From: JAYZDF01 sp036337945 | GTDB lineage: Bacteria > Myxococcota > Kuafuiibacteriia > Kuafuiibacteriales > Kuafuiibacteriaceae | NCBI GenBank assembly: GCA_036337945.1 | Contig: JAYZDF010000144.1 | Coordinates: forward strand, 1-43,495 | Direction of reading: 5' to 3' | Length of the DNA: 43,495 bases | Part shown: in pieces, positions 1-7,810 of the stretch | Numbering within the stretch: the stretch's first letter is position 1 | How the letters are laid out: every line of letters starts with the position of its first letter | Program-made: the position numbers and the translations under genes | The notes under the pieces: generated by a model | Told to the model about the DNA's origin: nothing | Databases searched by the model: none | The model's input: the letters and a program-made list of their open reading frames with translations, nothing else

Positions 1-593
1 ATGTCACCTGGAAGAAGAGAGAAGTCTGGAGCGTTTCCATTTCTTATATCGCCAACAGGTATAAGATATTTTTTCTCGTTTCCTTTGACGACGCGGGTAA
101 CGCGAACTCGGTTGGTCGATGCAAGCTTCGTAAATCCGCCCGCTGTGGCAACAGCCTGAATAATCGTCATGCCTGGCTGAAAGCCTTGTGTTCCCGCTTT
201 TGCCACCTGCCCGAGGATATGTACCTTTTGAGAGTGATACTCACGGACAAAAACAGTCACCTGCGGATTGTTAAGGTAACCACTTGCGAGCCGAATTCTT
301 ATTTCCTCTCCGAGCTCATACGCCGTTTTCCCGTCGACGCGTACTGCACCGATAAAGGGAAAGCTTATCTCACCATTGGAGCTCAGCCGATATACACCCG
401 CAAGTTCAGGCTCTCTAAATACCTTGATATCAATGACGTCACCTGTACCGAGTGGATAATTACCGATGAGGCTTGTAGTTTCATTGGCAGTCTGCGTGGG
501 GAGCGGGTCGATATCTGCAGAACCGAGTCGCAAGGTTGAACAGGCTGAGGCCGTCGCCACCAGGCCTACAAAAAGGTGAACTGAACGTTTCAT
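1..593 (-). CDS. Wza-like polysaccharide export lipoprotein, partial (3' end outside window)
   Basis: Reading the minus strand from ATG at 593 gives an open frame to the window edge, about 197 codons with no stop. The N-terminus is a lipoprotein signal, with the lipobox ASAC putting the modified cysteine at residue 18. Next comes a Poly_export-like domain (GTGDVIDIKVFREPELAG, then SSNGEISFPFIGAVRVDGKT), followed by an SLBB-type domain (KVHILGQVAKAGT, then TIIQAVATAGGFT). This is the architecture of the Wza/KpsD family, which forms the outer-membrane channel for capsule or exopolysaccharide. The O-antigen ligase-like gene upstream on the same strand and wecB beyond it fit a surface-polysaccharide locus. 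The missing C-terminus would hold the remaining SLBB and membrane-spanning parts. Family assignment is firm; the exported polymer is unknown. Confidence 0.9.
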   Translation of the reverse strand, partial: MKRSVHLFVGLVATASACSTLRLGSADIDPLPTQTANETTSLIGNYPLGTGDVIDIKVFREPELAGVYRLSSNGEISFPFIGAVRVDGKTAYELGEEIRIRLASGYLNNPQVTVFVREYHSQKVHILGQVAKAGTQGFQPGMTIIQAVATAGGFTKLASTNRVRVTRVVKGNEKKYLIPVGDIRNGNAPDFSLLPGD

Positions 594-752
594 TCGAACT
601 AAGGTTCCTCTTACGCCTTTCTATATTCACGCTATTTTCGTACAACTCGTAAAATTGCTCAATCAGCGCGGTATCAAAGGAATGAAATGGTGCTACATCT
701 CTCTACTCGGGGTGTGCAAGCGTTTTCAAAACCCAACCTTAGGGGTTAAACG

Positions 753-778
753 GCGACTTCCACCCAGTCGCTTTTTTT
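753..778 (+). terminator. Rho-independent terminator-like hairpin, oriented to the + strand
   Basis: The stem is GCGACT (753-758) and AGTCGC (766-771) around a 7-nt loop, followed at once by seven T residues (772-778). That is a textbook intrinsic terminator for rightward transcription, although the genes on both sides are on the minus strand. In the minus direction the hairpin follows the ligase stop codon but has only a weak U-tract, so it may serve there as an imperfect terminator. The rest of 594-752 shows no gene and should contain the promoter of the Wza-like gene. Confidence 0.6.
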
Positions 779-3284
779 AAGGGTTTATACGAATCCTGTT
801 TTGCAGTTGGATAGCACCTGGATGGGATGGATTGAGGTTGAGTACGGCCTCAACGTCCACCAAGGCTTTGCGATATCTCTGCGCTCTTGTGTGAATTTGC
901 GCGCGCATCATCCGTAGGTCGACAGCGCTCGGTTCGTTTTGGATGATCCGATCTAACAATTCAAGCGCCTCACCAGGTTTCTGGTCTTTCATCGCATGCT
1001 TGAGACGAAGTCGAATAATTCGAGAACGATTCAAATCCGTCGGCGGCGCCACCAGTTCGAGCTCATCTATAAGTGATTTTGCAGTTGTACTCGTTCCGTA
1101 ATCGATGGCCATTCGCGTGGTTTGAAAAAGCAGCGCTACTCTTTTGTGAGGTGAGTCGTCCATCGCTTGTCTTAATAGATGAATCGCTTCGGAGTACTCA
1201 CCGACGGCTTGTAAGCATTTGATTTTTAGTTTTCGTAGGGCTGCTTTATCTTGTGTCAACTCACGATGGATTGATATCGCTTCAAGTGCTTGCTCGAATT
1301 GCTTGGTATAATAATATGACCAAGCAATCGCCTTCAGGATCTCAGGTTTCGTTACGTCTGAGGGTTTTGGAAATTCTTTCGTAAGTTCTCGAGCAAGTAG
1401 AGGCTTCTTGTTGGAGACGAGCCACCGGATGATTTGAATCAGATAACGTTCGTCGGGAATGTCATCGGCAAAATTACGCCTCGGCACAGCCTCTAGGTAG
1501 TCTTCAGGGGCCTGAGCGAAATGGTCAATATAAGAAAAATAGTTCGAGGGGAAGCTTTGAGGTGTTCGCTGCCAAGCGACACGAATTTGCTCGAAGCCTT
1601 GGCTCCGGATACCGGCTCGTAAGAGAAGTCTTCCAACCACCCAATGCGCATCTGCATAGGCAGGAGACAGGTAAAGGGCAATATTTGCCCATCGAAGCGC
1701 GTCTTTCAGTTTTGGTGGATTAGCGCTTTCAGCGTGAAACGCCATAAGTGTAGCCATGGTCGAATTTGCCGGATGCTGTTCTACTCTTTTTGTATTTTCT
1801 TGGTTCTGCAGAAATTTCAGGTCGTGTTCGATCACTCCTTTCGAGAACGTAAAATAATTGCTGGTTATTAGGATGACTAATGGAACAATGAGAATCAGCG
1901 CAAAAGGAACGTTTGACGTTGCTGAGATCTTTTTCACAAACAGCGATCGATGTGAAGAATGAGCCACAAAAGCGATCAGCACAGGAATTACGAATCCAGC
2001 AATCTCAAAGCTAAAGTCGAAGATGTTTTGCAATCCTATGACACAAATCCCAATGAGGACTCCTGCACTCGATGGATTCTGCAGTGCTTTCAGGCTTCTC
2101 GTTAGTGTGAGGATTAGAGCAATGACGACCAATCCACCTACCAGGACTCCCCAGTCGGTGAGGTATTGAATAACAAAATTTTCAGGGTGCGTGTACGTGA
2201 ACTGTTCGGTTGAGGTTTTGTAGTGAGAGAATAGTGAAGTATACGAGCCTTTACCAATACCGAACCAAAGGTGGTCTTGAATCATTTTACTCGCGCCACG
2301 AACTGCGCCAAGTTTTGCCTCCAGACCTAATCCATCGTCGAACTCTCGCTTTAGGAGAGTGCTTTGAAAAATTGCGGTAATCGAGCCTACTAAAACAAGG
2401 GCGCCTACAATAGTATTTGATACAGAAGCGTTGTTTTTACGCCCGCTCCATCGCATTGCAATCAGGAATCCGGTCAAACCAAGCCCGAGGACAAGAATGC
2501 CGCCTCGTGAGGGCATCGATACGCAAGCTATGACGCAAAAAGCAGCGACGATGAGCAATCCCGCCTTGTTCTTTCTTTTTGGCTCCTCGAGCGCGAGGCC
2601 AAGGGCTATCAGTGCACCCCAGGCAGAAAAAGCCGATGCGTGATTTACATTCACGAAAGTGGAATACAGCTTATAAGCTTCTGTGCTGCTCGTAAGGATC
2701 CCGAATATCTTCTCTAAACCGAAGAGTCGATGGAATGCGCCTCCAGCGATGGTTGCTAGAATGGCACCGAGTGTGAGTAGCGTAAATCGATAAGCCGTGC
2801 GTCTGGCTCTAAATCGTTCAAGAGTTGCATACGCCAAGAGTCCGTAAATCAATAGCTTCGTGGCTTCCCGAGCCGAGAGCCCAGCCTCATAAGAAATTTG
2901 TCCCGAAGATAGCTCCGGATGTACAAACGATCGAATCTCGTGGGCTTTCGGTGAAATCCACTCGAGCACAGTCATAGGGAGCGATAGACTTTGTGCCAGC
3001 GTGAACACACTCAGTCCTACGAAACCAAAAGTCATCAATGGCAGAGCAATAGACCGCCCTTGACGCCGACACGCCAATAGACTGGCTACAAAAGCCAAAT
3101 AACCGAGAACGGACAGGACCGGCGTCATCCAGACATTAGTACTTCCACCAGCCACCGGCGCGATGAAGCCAGCACAGCATATCAGTCCAAAACTTATTCG
3201 GCCCTCTACACTTTTTGTGCGTTTTTTCGATTGCAATGGCAAAGCAAGATGCGGATCCCAAATGCCACACTCAGGGTCAAGCAC
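777..3284 (-). CDS. O-antigen ligase/polymerase (Wzy_C) membrane protein with C-terminal TPR domain
   Basis: An 835-residue protein. Residues ~30-480 are a series of hydrophobic helices. The central part carries Wzy_C/WaaL-type signatures: STFVNVNHASAFSAWG (~208-223), SRGG (259-262) and, in the large periplasmic loop, HPENFVIQYLTDWGVLVGG (366-384), the usual H-x-N...GxxG pattern. Residues ~510-835 are soluble and helical, with repeated TPR-like units, for example near AWSYYYTKQFEQALEAI and YRKALVDVEAVLNLNPSHP. Proteins of this type polymerise or ligate polysaccharide at the outer face of the inner membrane; the TPR tail is common in deltaproteobacterial members. It is divergent from wecB (56-nt gap) and upstream of the Wza-like gene, so it likely belongs to the same export system. 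Ligase and polymerase roles cannot be told apart here. ATG at 3284 is the only reasonable start. Confidence 0.85.
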   Translation of the reverse strand: MLDPECGIWDPHLALPLQSKKRTKSVEGRISFGLICCAGFIAPVAGGSTNVWMTPVLSVLGYLAFVASLLACRRQGRSIALPLMTFGFVGLSVFTLAQSLSLPMTVLEWISPKAHEIRSFVHPELSSGQISYEAGLSAREATKLLIYGLLAYATLERFRARRTAYRFTLLTLGAILATIAGGAFHRLFGLEKIFGILTSSTEAYKLYSTFVNVNHASAFSAWGALIALGLALEEPKRKNKAGLLIVAAFCVIACVSMPSRGGILVLGLGLTGFLIAMRWSGRKNNASVSNTIVGALVLVGSITAIFQSTLLKREFDDGLGLEAKLGAVRGASKMIQDHLWFGIGKGSYTSLFSHYKTSTEQFTYTHPENFVIQYLTDWGVLVGGLVVIALILTLTRSLKALQNPSSAGVLIGICVIGLQNIFDFSFEIAGFVIPVLIAFVAHSSHRSLFVKKISATSNVPFALILIVPLVILITSNYFTFSKGVIEHDLKFLQNQENTKRVEQHPANSTMATLMAFHAESANPPKLKDALRWANIALYLSPAYADAHWVVGRLLLRAGIRSQGFEQIRVAWQRTPQSFPSNYFSYIDHFAQAPEDYLEAVPRRNFADDIPDERYLIQIIRWLVSNKKPLLARELTKEFPKPSDVTKPEILKAIAWSYYYTKQFEQALEAISIHRELTQDKAALRKLKIKCLQAVGEYSEAIHLLRQAMDDSPHKRVALLFQTTRMAIDYGTSTTAKSLIDELELVAPPTDLNRSRIIRLRLKHAMKDQKPGEALELLDRIIQNEPSAVDLRMMRAQIHTRAQRYRKALVDVEAVLNLNPSHPGAIQLQNRIRINP

Positions 3285-3340
3285 GGGATCGCAAAAGCGC
3301 AGACGTAGACTTCCTCCTCTAGTCCGATTAGGTTGCTCGT

Positions 3341-4444
3341 GTGACTATCCGTGTATTCACCATTGTTGGTGCGCGTCCCAATTTTATGAAGGCAGCCCCG
3401 ATTCATGCGGCCGCTATCCGAAGGGGCGTGGACCATCGAATCATTCACACTGGTCAACACTACGATGAAGCGATGTCGAAAATCTTCTTCGATGAGCTAG
3501 GGATGCCTGAACCAGCGGTTTATCTTGGCGTCGGCTCTGGTTCACATGCGGTGCAAACAGCTAATATTATGATCGGTTTAGAGAAAGTTTTTATGGAACA
3601 TGAGCCGGATCTCGTGAATGTTGTGGGTGATGTGAACTCAACGGTGGCCGCCGCTTTAGTGGCGAAGAAACTTCATATTCCGGTTTGCCATACGGAGGCG
3701 GGTCTTCGAAGCCGCGATCTTCAGATGCCAGAAGAAATAAATCGAATGGTTACTGACGTCATTTCTGATTTGCTTTTGACGCCTTCACTCGATGGTGACG
3801 AAAATTTACTGGCCGAAGGAAAGACGCCTGAATCTATCGTTTGTGTTGGTAACGTGATGATTGATACCCTCTTCATGAACCTGCCTAAAGCGAAGGAATT
3901 AAATACACTAGAAGAGCTATCCCTAGAGGAAGGAAACTATGCGGTTTTGACTATGCATAGACCTTCCAATGTCGATGATGAGAGTGCATTTACGCGCGTT
4001 ACGAACGCATTACTTAAGATCGCTGATCAAATTCCCGTCGTCTTTCCCGTGCACCCTCGCGCGGCCAAAAATATGGATAAGTTCGGCCTGACGAAACGAT
4101 TTGAATCGCATCAGAACATTCAATTGTTGAAACCTCTTGGTTATCTGCAGTTTATGTCTTTGGTCTCGCGCTCAAAATTCGTGCTGACTGACTCAGGCGG
4201 ACTTCAAGAAGAGACAACAGCTCTAGGTATTCCTTGTGTAACACTCCGCGAAAATACAGAGCGTCCCATTACGGCCAGCGAAGGAACAAATACGATTGTT
4301 GGGACCGATGCGAACAAAATCGACGAGGTCTGCCAGGATATTCTCAATGAGAAAGGCAAGCAGGGACGTGTTCCAGAACTGTGGGACGGAAAAGCATCGG
4401 AGAGAATTTTGGATGCGATGATAAAGTTTTTGGGCGCGAATTAG
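3341..4444 (+). CDS. wecB: UDP-N-acetylglucosamine 2-epimerase (non-hydrolysing)
   Basis: A 367-residue cytoplasmic enzyme that interconverts UDP-GlcNAc and UDP-ManNAc for surface glycan synthesis. The sequence starts with GTG (MTIRVFTIVGARPNFMKAAP), giving the family's N-terminal G-x-RP-x-x-x-K-x-AP motif. Other family signatures are VVGDVNST, CHTEAGLRS, EEINRMVTD, LTMHRPSNVD, FPVHPR and the UDP-binding TDSGGLQEE followed by GIPCVTLRENTERP. Length matches E. coli WecB (376 aa). It is divergent from the O-antigen ligase-like gene and nothing follows it closely, so it is probably transcribed alone. Very secure as an epimerase; ManNAc supply for this particular locus is inferred from context. 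Confidence 0.95.
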   Translation: MTIRVFTIVGARPNFMKAAPIHAAAIRRGVDHRIIHTGQHYDEAMSKIFFDELGMPEPAVYLGVGSGSHAVQTANIMIGLEKVFMEHEPDLVNVVGDVNSTVAAALVAKKLHIPVCHTEAGLRSRDLQMPEEINRMVTDVISDLLLTPSLDGDENLLAEGKTPESIVCVGNVMIDTLFMNLPKAKELNTLEELSLEEGNYAVLTMHRPSNVDDESAFTRVTNALLKIADQIPVVFPVHPRAAKNMDKFGLTKRFESHQNIQLLKPLGYLQFMSLVSRSKFVLTDSGGLQEETTALGIPCVTLRENTERPITASEGTNTIVGTDANKIDEVCQDILNEKGKQGRVPELWDGKASERILDAMIKFLGAN

Positions 4445-4463
4445 CGCGAAAGCCTGAAGGTGA

Positions 4464-4792
4464 ATGCGCCCAAAAAATCTCAGTCGATACCTGGATGAGC
4501 TTTCTAGAACTAAAGCTGAACGACGAAAAATCGATGAAAAGGTTTACGGTAAGGAGACTACGGTTTCCCACAACTCTCCATCATTGTTGAGCGTGGACCG
4601 AAACCCGCTTCGCATGAGTTTACTTCTGTGTATTTTCCGATTCATTCAAATCGGTGGGACCATTGTTGTCACTCGGTTTCGGGTAAAACCTTTATTCCTT
4701 ATTTACCCTTTGGTGCCGCACCGACTCGTGTACCGACAATCACGATCGTCACCATTTTGCCCGACAATGCGGATCGTTTTGGCCTTGCTTAG
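4464..4792 (+). pseudogene. Possible frameshifted remnant of a small gene
   Basis: From ATG 4464 the first ~33 codons (starting MRPKNLSRYLDELSRTKAER) look like normal charged protein. Continuing in that frame gives low-complexity hydrophobic sequence of doubtful quality. From 4553 to a TAG at 4790-4792 a different frame is open and more protein-like, with IIVERGPKPASHEF and then TRVPTITIVTILPDNADRF. A shift between the frames near 4553 would join them into one ~110-residue product. I recognise no family, and chance open frames are a real alternative. Confidence 0.2.
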
Positions 4793-4994
4793 TCGAGGTG
4801 GCTCTTATCGAGGGTTTACTATAGTTGTGTCCGAGTGTTGGCTTTACAGTTATTTTGGAAACTAAGCCCACTTTATAACGTAATCCTAACGTGTTACCCC
4901 TGGTGAGATCGGTTATTCACCAGCGCGCCTTTCGGGACACGAAAAATTTGCACGAAACAAGGGTTTACATAAGCCTACACCAAGAAACTTAACC

Positions 4995-5010
4995 TTGACG
5001 TTAACGTTAT
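4995..5010. promoter_or_regulatory. Palindromic operator candidate upstream of the merR-like/isc operon
   Basis: The sequence TTGACGTTAACGTTAT contains a perfect 10-bp palindrome, ACGTTAACGT (4997-5006), with one further matching pair outside it. It is centred on GTTAAC, the same centre as the SoxR operator of E. coli soxS, and lies 18 nt before the ATG of a MerR-family gene. MerR-family genes usually sit next to the dyad they bind. Autoregulation of the downstream operon is inferred. Confidence 0.45.
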
Positions 5011-5028
5011 TGTCATTGTTTTTTGCTT

Positions 5029-5577
5029 ATGGTGGCAAAACTCCTCCCCATAACGAAGGGCGTCTCTTCTGGTCAGAAAAAAAGTACTTACCGGATAGGC
5101 GACCTGGCAAAACGGATCAATAAGAGCACTCGTGCGCTCCGACTTTATGAAGAAATGAATCTCCTGGGCTCGGTGACCAGAAACGAGGGTGGGCAGAGAA
5201 TCTATGATGAAGAAGTATTTGCTCGTCTAACCTGGATTGAGAAACTTCAGAGCCTTGGCTTTTCGCTTCTTCAGATTCAATCAGTGCTGTCTAACTGGAT
5301 CGGAAACGAATACGGTCCGGCCGGGATGAAGGAGATTCGTCAGATTTATAGAGCGAAACTCGAAGAAACGCAGTTACAGATTCGTCAACTCGAGTCCCTA
5401 TCGGAAGACCTTCGGGAAAGCCTGACGTATCTGGAATCCTGTGAGGTTTGTGACCCATGTACGTTACTTGGAGCTTGCGCAGAGTGCGCACATCCTCATA
5501 GTACCAGCTCGAAACCTGCGCTCGTGACTGGTCTATACTCTGTTTCCGAGGCGAAAAAAACTCAGACAGATAACTAA
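5029..5577 (+). CDS. MerR-family regulator with SoxR-like cysteine cluster, predicted isc operon regulator
   Basis: A 182-residue protein (from ATG 5029; TTG 5023 and GTG 5032 are also possible, and none has a clear Shine-Dalgarno). The N-terminal winged-helix HTH is typical of MerR: YRIGDLAKRINKSTRALRLY, NEGGQRIYDEEVFARL and LGFSLLQIQ. A long dimerisation helix follows (~100-135). The C-terminus then carries five cysteines, C138-x2-C141-x2-C144-x5-C150-x2-C153, followed by His residues. SoxR binds its [2Fe-2S] cluster with C-x2-C-x-C-x5-C, so the layout is very close. The gene ends 15 nt before iscS and is almost certainly cotranscribed with it, in the place IscR occupies in E. coli. A role as Fe-S-sensing regulator of the isc operon is inferred; zinc or another metal could also be the ligand. 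The MerR call itself is firm. Confidence 0.88.
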   Translation: MVAKLLPITKGVSSGQKKSTYRIGDLAKRINKSTRALRLYEEMNLLGSVTRNEGGQRIYDEEVFARLTWIEKLQSLGFSLLQIQSVLSNWIGNEYGPAGMKEIRQIYRAKLEETQLQIRQLESLSEDLRESLTYLESCEVCDPCTLLGACAECAHPHSTSSKPALVTGLYSVSEAKKTQTDN

Positions 5578-5592
5578 GAAAGGTAAGAGAGA

Positions 5593-6963
5593 ATGAAAAC
5601 AGACCTTCCCATATATTTGGACAACAACGCGACTACGCCAGTGGACCCAGAGGTTTTTGAAGCGATGGCACCATTTCTTCAAGATAAATTCGGAAATGCG
5701 GCATCTCGGTCTCATGCATACGGTTGGGTCGCCGAAGAAGCCGTAGATTATGCGCGTGAACAAGTGGCTAAGCTTATAGGGGCGAGATCTCAGGAAATTA
5801 TTTGGACCTCTGGCGCGACCGAATCCGACAATATGGCGATCAAGGGTGTCGCCCGAATGTACGGCATGACAGATGCTGAAAAGGTCATGATCGACGCGCT
5901 GGCGAAAGGCCACGTCGACGGAAGCATTCCTAATGCTGCAGACATACTTCCTGGTCGCTTCGGTCGGTTAGATTTCGAATCGATTGCAGAAAAAGGCGCG
6001 TTCGAGGTCTTCAAGTCGAAGGGTGACCACATCATAACGCTTCCTACAGAGCACAAGGCGATCCTTGATAGCTGCAAAAGAATTGAAAAAGATGGCTTTC
6101 GTGTGACCTACGTCCCTGTAAAAGCCAACGGCCTTGTTGACCTTGAAGAGCTAGAAAAAGCGATAACGGACAAAACAATTGTTGTTTCCATTATGATGGG
6201 CAACAACGAAATCGGCGTTGTTCAGCCCGTAAAAGAAATCGGGGAGCTGTGTCGTAAGCATAAAGTTCTATTTCACACCGACGCGGTGCAGGCCATTGGC
6301 AAAATACCGGTCAACGTGGATGAAATGAATATTGATCTCATGTCCTTGTCTGGCCATAAAATGTACGGTCCCAAAGGAGTCGGCGCCTTATACGTCAGAA
6401 GACGCAACCCACGAGTTCGCGTCGAGGCTTTAATTGATGGTGGTGGACACGAAAGAGGAATGCGCTCTGGTACGCTCAATGTTGCCGGTATCGTTGGTAT
6501 GGGCAAAGCGGCTGAAGTTGCGCTTAGAAAACTCGAAGCTGAACAAACTCGAACGACCGAACTCAGAAATAAGATGTGGACTCGGTTACAGGAAGAGCTT
6601 GATGAGCTGTACCTAAACGGTGATGAAAAAGAGAGACTTCCTGGAAACCTCAATATTTCGTTTGCCTACGTAGAAGGTGAGGCACTCATGATGGCGATCA
6701 AGGATTGTGCGGTGTCTTCTGGCTCCGCTTGCACGTCTGCATCACTGGAACCATCCTACGTCCTTAGAGCGCTCGGTGTCGGCGAAGAGTTGGCCCACAC
6801 GTCTATTCGCTTTGGAATTGGACGCTTTACTACCGAAGAAGAAGTCGATAACGCAGTCGAATTAGTGATTGCCAAAGTCAAAAAACTCCGCGAAATGTCA
6901 CCACTATACGAGATGGTGAAAGAGGGCGTTGACTTGAGCACCATTGAGTGGGCTGCACACTAA
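5593..6963 (+). CDS. iscS: Cysteine desulfurase IscS
   Basis: A 456-residue PLP enzyme that takes sulfur from cysteine and passes it to IscU. The start ATG at 5593 follows AGGTAAGAGAG. Visible signatures are YLDNNATTPVDPEV, SGATESDNMAIKG, TEHKAILD (PLP-stacking His154), NNEIGVVQP, FHTDAVQAIGK, the PLP lysine K256 in SLSGHKMYGPKG, and the active cysteine C380 in SSGSACTSASLEPS. The tail EGVDLSTIEWAAH closely matches the IscU-binding C-terminus of E. coli IscS. The protein is about 52 residues longer than E. coli IscS (404 aa). The excess lies at ~88-141, between GVA and KGDHIITLP, where normal IscS has a short loop. The insertion is in frame and does not disturb the catalytic motifs. First catalytic gene of the operon; very secure. 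Confidence 0.97.
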   Translation: MKTDLPIYLDNNATTPVDPEVFEAMAPFLQDKFGNAASRSHAYGWVAEEAVDYAREQVAKLIGARSQEIIWTSGATESDNMAIKGVARMYGMTDAEKVMIDALAKGHVDGSIPNAADILPGRFGRLDFESIAEKGAFEVFKSKGDHIITLPTEHKAILDSCKRIEKDGFRVTYVPVKANGLVDLEELEKAITDKTIVVSIMMGNNEIGVVQPVKEIGELCRKHKVLFHTDAVQAIGKIPVNVDEMNIDLMSLSGHKMYGPKGVGALYVRRRNPRVRVEALIDGGGHERGMRSGTLNVAGIVGMGKAAEVALRKLEAEQTRTTELRNKMWTRLQEELDELYLNGDEKERLPGNLNISFAYVEGEALMMAIKDCAVSSGSACTSASLEPSYVLRALGVGEELAHTSIRFGIGRFTTEEEVDNAVELVIAKVKKLREMSPLYEMVKEGVDLSTIEWAAH

Positions 6964-6977
6964 AGAGGAAAAGAATC

Positions 6978-7406
6978 ATGGCTTATGATGAGAAACTAAT
7001 TGATCACTACGAAAACCCACGAAATGTCGGAACACTCGATAAAGCAGACGAAACCGTAGGAACAGGCCTTGTAGGGGCCCCGGCTTGCGGCGATGTTATG
7101 CGCTTACAAATCAAAGTCAATGACGAGGGTGTCATCGAAGATGCCAAGTTTAAGACATTCGGCTGTGGTTCTGCGATCGCTTCATCGTCTCTTGTGACTG
7201 AATGGGTCAAAGGACGAACTGTAGACTACGCGAAGTCCATCAAAAACCAGGAGATTGTGGAAGAGCTATCTCTGCCACCGGTCAAGGTTCATTGTTCGGT
7301 ATTGGCAGAGGACGCAATCAAAGCTGCGGTTTCTGATTGGGAAACCAAGCAAACAAAACAAACCGAAGCGCCTGCAGCTGAAAGCCAAGAAGCCGCTCAA
7401 GAATAG
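6978..7406 (+). CDS. iscU: Fe-S cluster assembly scaffold IscU
   Basis: A 142-residue scaffold on which [2Fe-2S] clusters are built from IscS-derived sulfur. ATG at 6978 is chosen because it has an AGAGGAAAAG ribosome site and gives the canonical N-terminus MAYDEKLIDHYENPRNVG. The ligand cysteines fall at the same numbers as in E. coli: C37 (GAPACGDVM, with D39), C63 (FGCGSAIASSS) and C106. The chaperone-recognition motif LPPVK precedes C106. The last ~20 residues, a Q/A/E-rich tail (QTEAPAAESQEAAQE), extend beyond the usual 128-residue length and are probably disordered. It lies 14 nt after iscS and 8 nt before iscA. Very secure. Confidence 0.97.
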   Translation: MAYDEKLIDHYENPRNVGTLDKADETVGTGLVGAPACGDVMRLQIKVNDEGVIEDAKFKTFGCGSAIASSSLVTEWVKGRTVDYAKSIKNQEIVEELSLPPVKVHCSVLAEDAIKAAVSDWETKQTKQTEAPAAESQEAAQE

Positions 7407-7414
7407 TTATCATC

Positions 7415-7792
7415 ATGGCGAATCCAAGTCTTAATGTTATCTCCACCTCCCCGGAGACCGAAGGAACAGTAGCAGTCACCGAGGCGGCTGCGGGTGCAAT
7501 CCAAAAGTATCTTCGTGAACATGACGCAAGTGAATCCGCCGGTATACGCATCGGTGTTCGCGGAGGCGGCTGCAGCGGCTTGTCTTATTTCCTCGATGCT
7601 GAAGAAACGCCGAAAGATAACGATCATGTTATCGAGGCTTTTGGCAGTCGCGTTTTCATCGATCCCAAGAGTTTGCTCTTCCTGCAAGGAACAACGCTAG
7701 ACTACGTGACTGGATTGATGGAGGCTGGATTCAAGTTCTTGAATCCAAAAGCTGGTAAAGACTGCGGTTGCGGCGAAAGCTTTTCGATGTAG
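7415..7792 (+). CDS. iscA: A-type Fe-S carrier protein IscA (HesB family)
   Basis: A 125-residue HesB/IscA family protein that carries or helps mature Fe-S clusters. The three invariant cysteines are present: C53 in RGGGCSGLSYFL, and C117 and C119 in KDCGCGESFSM. The fold-typical segment TLDYVTGLMEAGFKFLNPKA precedes the C-terminal pair. An N-terminal extension of ~18 residues precedes the VTEAAAGAIQKYL segment where most IscA proteins begin. The position between iscU and hscB is the standard isc order. SufA and ErpA are close relatives, but operon context supports IscA. Confidence 0.93.
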   Translation: MANPSLNVISTSPETEGTVAVTEAAAGAIQKYLREHDASESAGIRIGVRGGGCSGLSYFLDAEETPKDNDHVIEAFGSRVFIDPKSLLFLQGTTLDYVTGLMEAGFKFLNPKAGKDCGCGESFSM

Positions 7793-7810
7793 AAAGAGTC
7801 TCACGTTCAA

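Larger units (their letters stand above)
4445..5028. other. 584-nt intergenic region between wecB and the isc operon
   Basis: No complete gene is convincing here. The first half (4464-4792) holds two adjoining reading-frame fragments that may be a broken gene, described separately. The second half is AT-richer. Towards its end it carries a palindrome at 4995-5010, just ahead of the merR-like gene, so the isc operon promoter should lie at about 4950-5025. I could not identify a convincing sigma-70 -35/-10 pair. Confidence 0.5.

Noticed and set aside
186..539. Open + strand frame of 117 codons
   Set aside because: It is antisense to the Wza-like lipoprotein, whose minus-strand frame has a signal peptide and family motifs.
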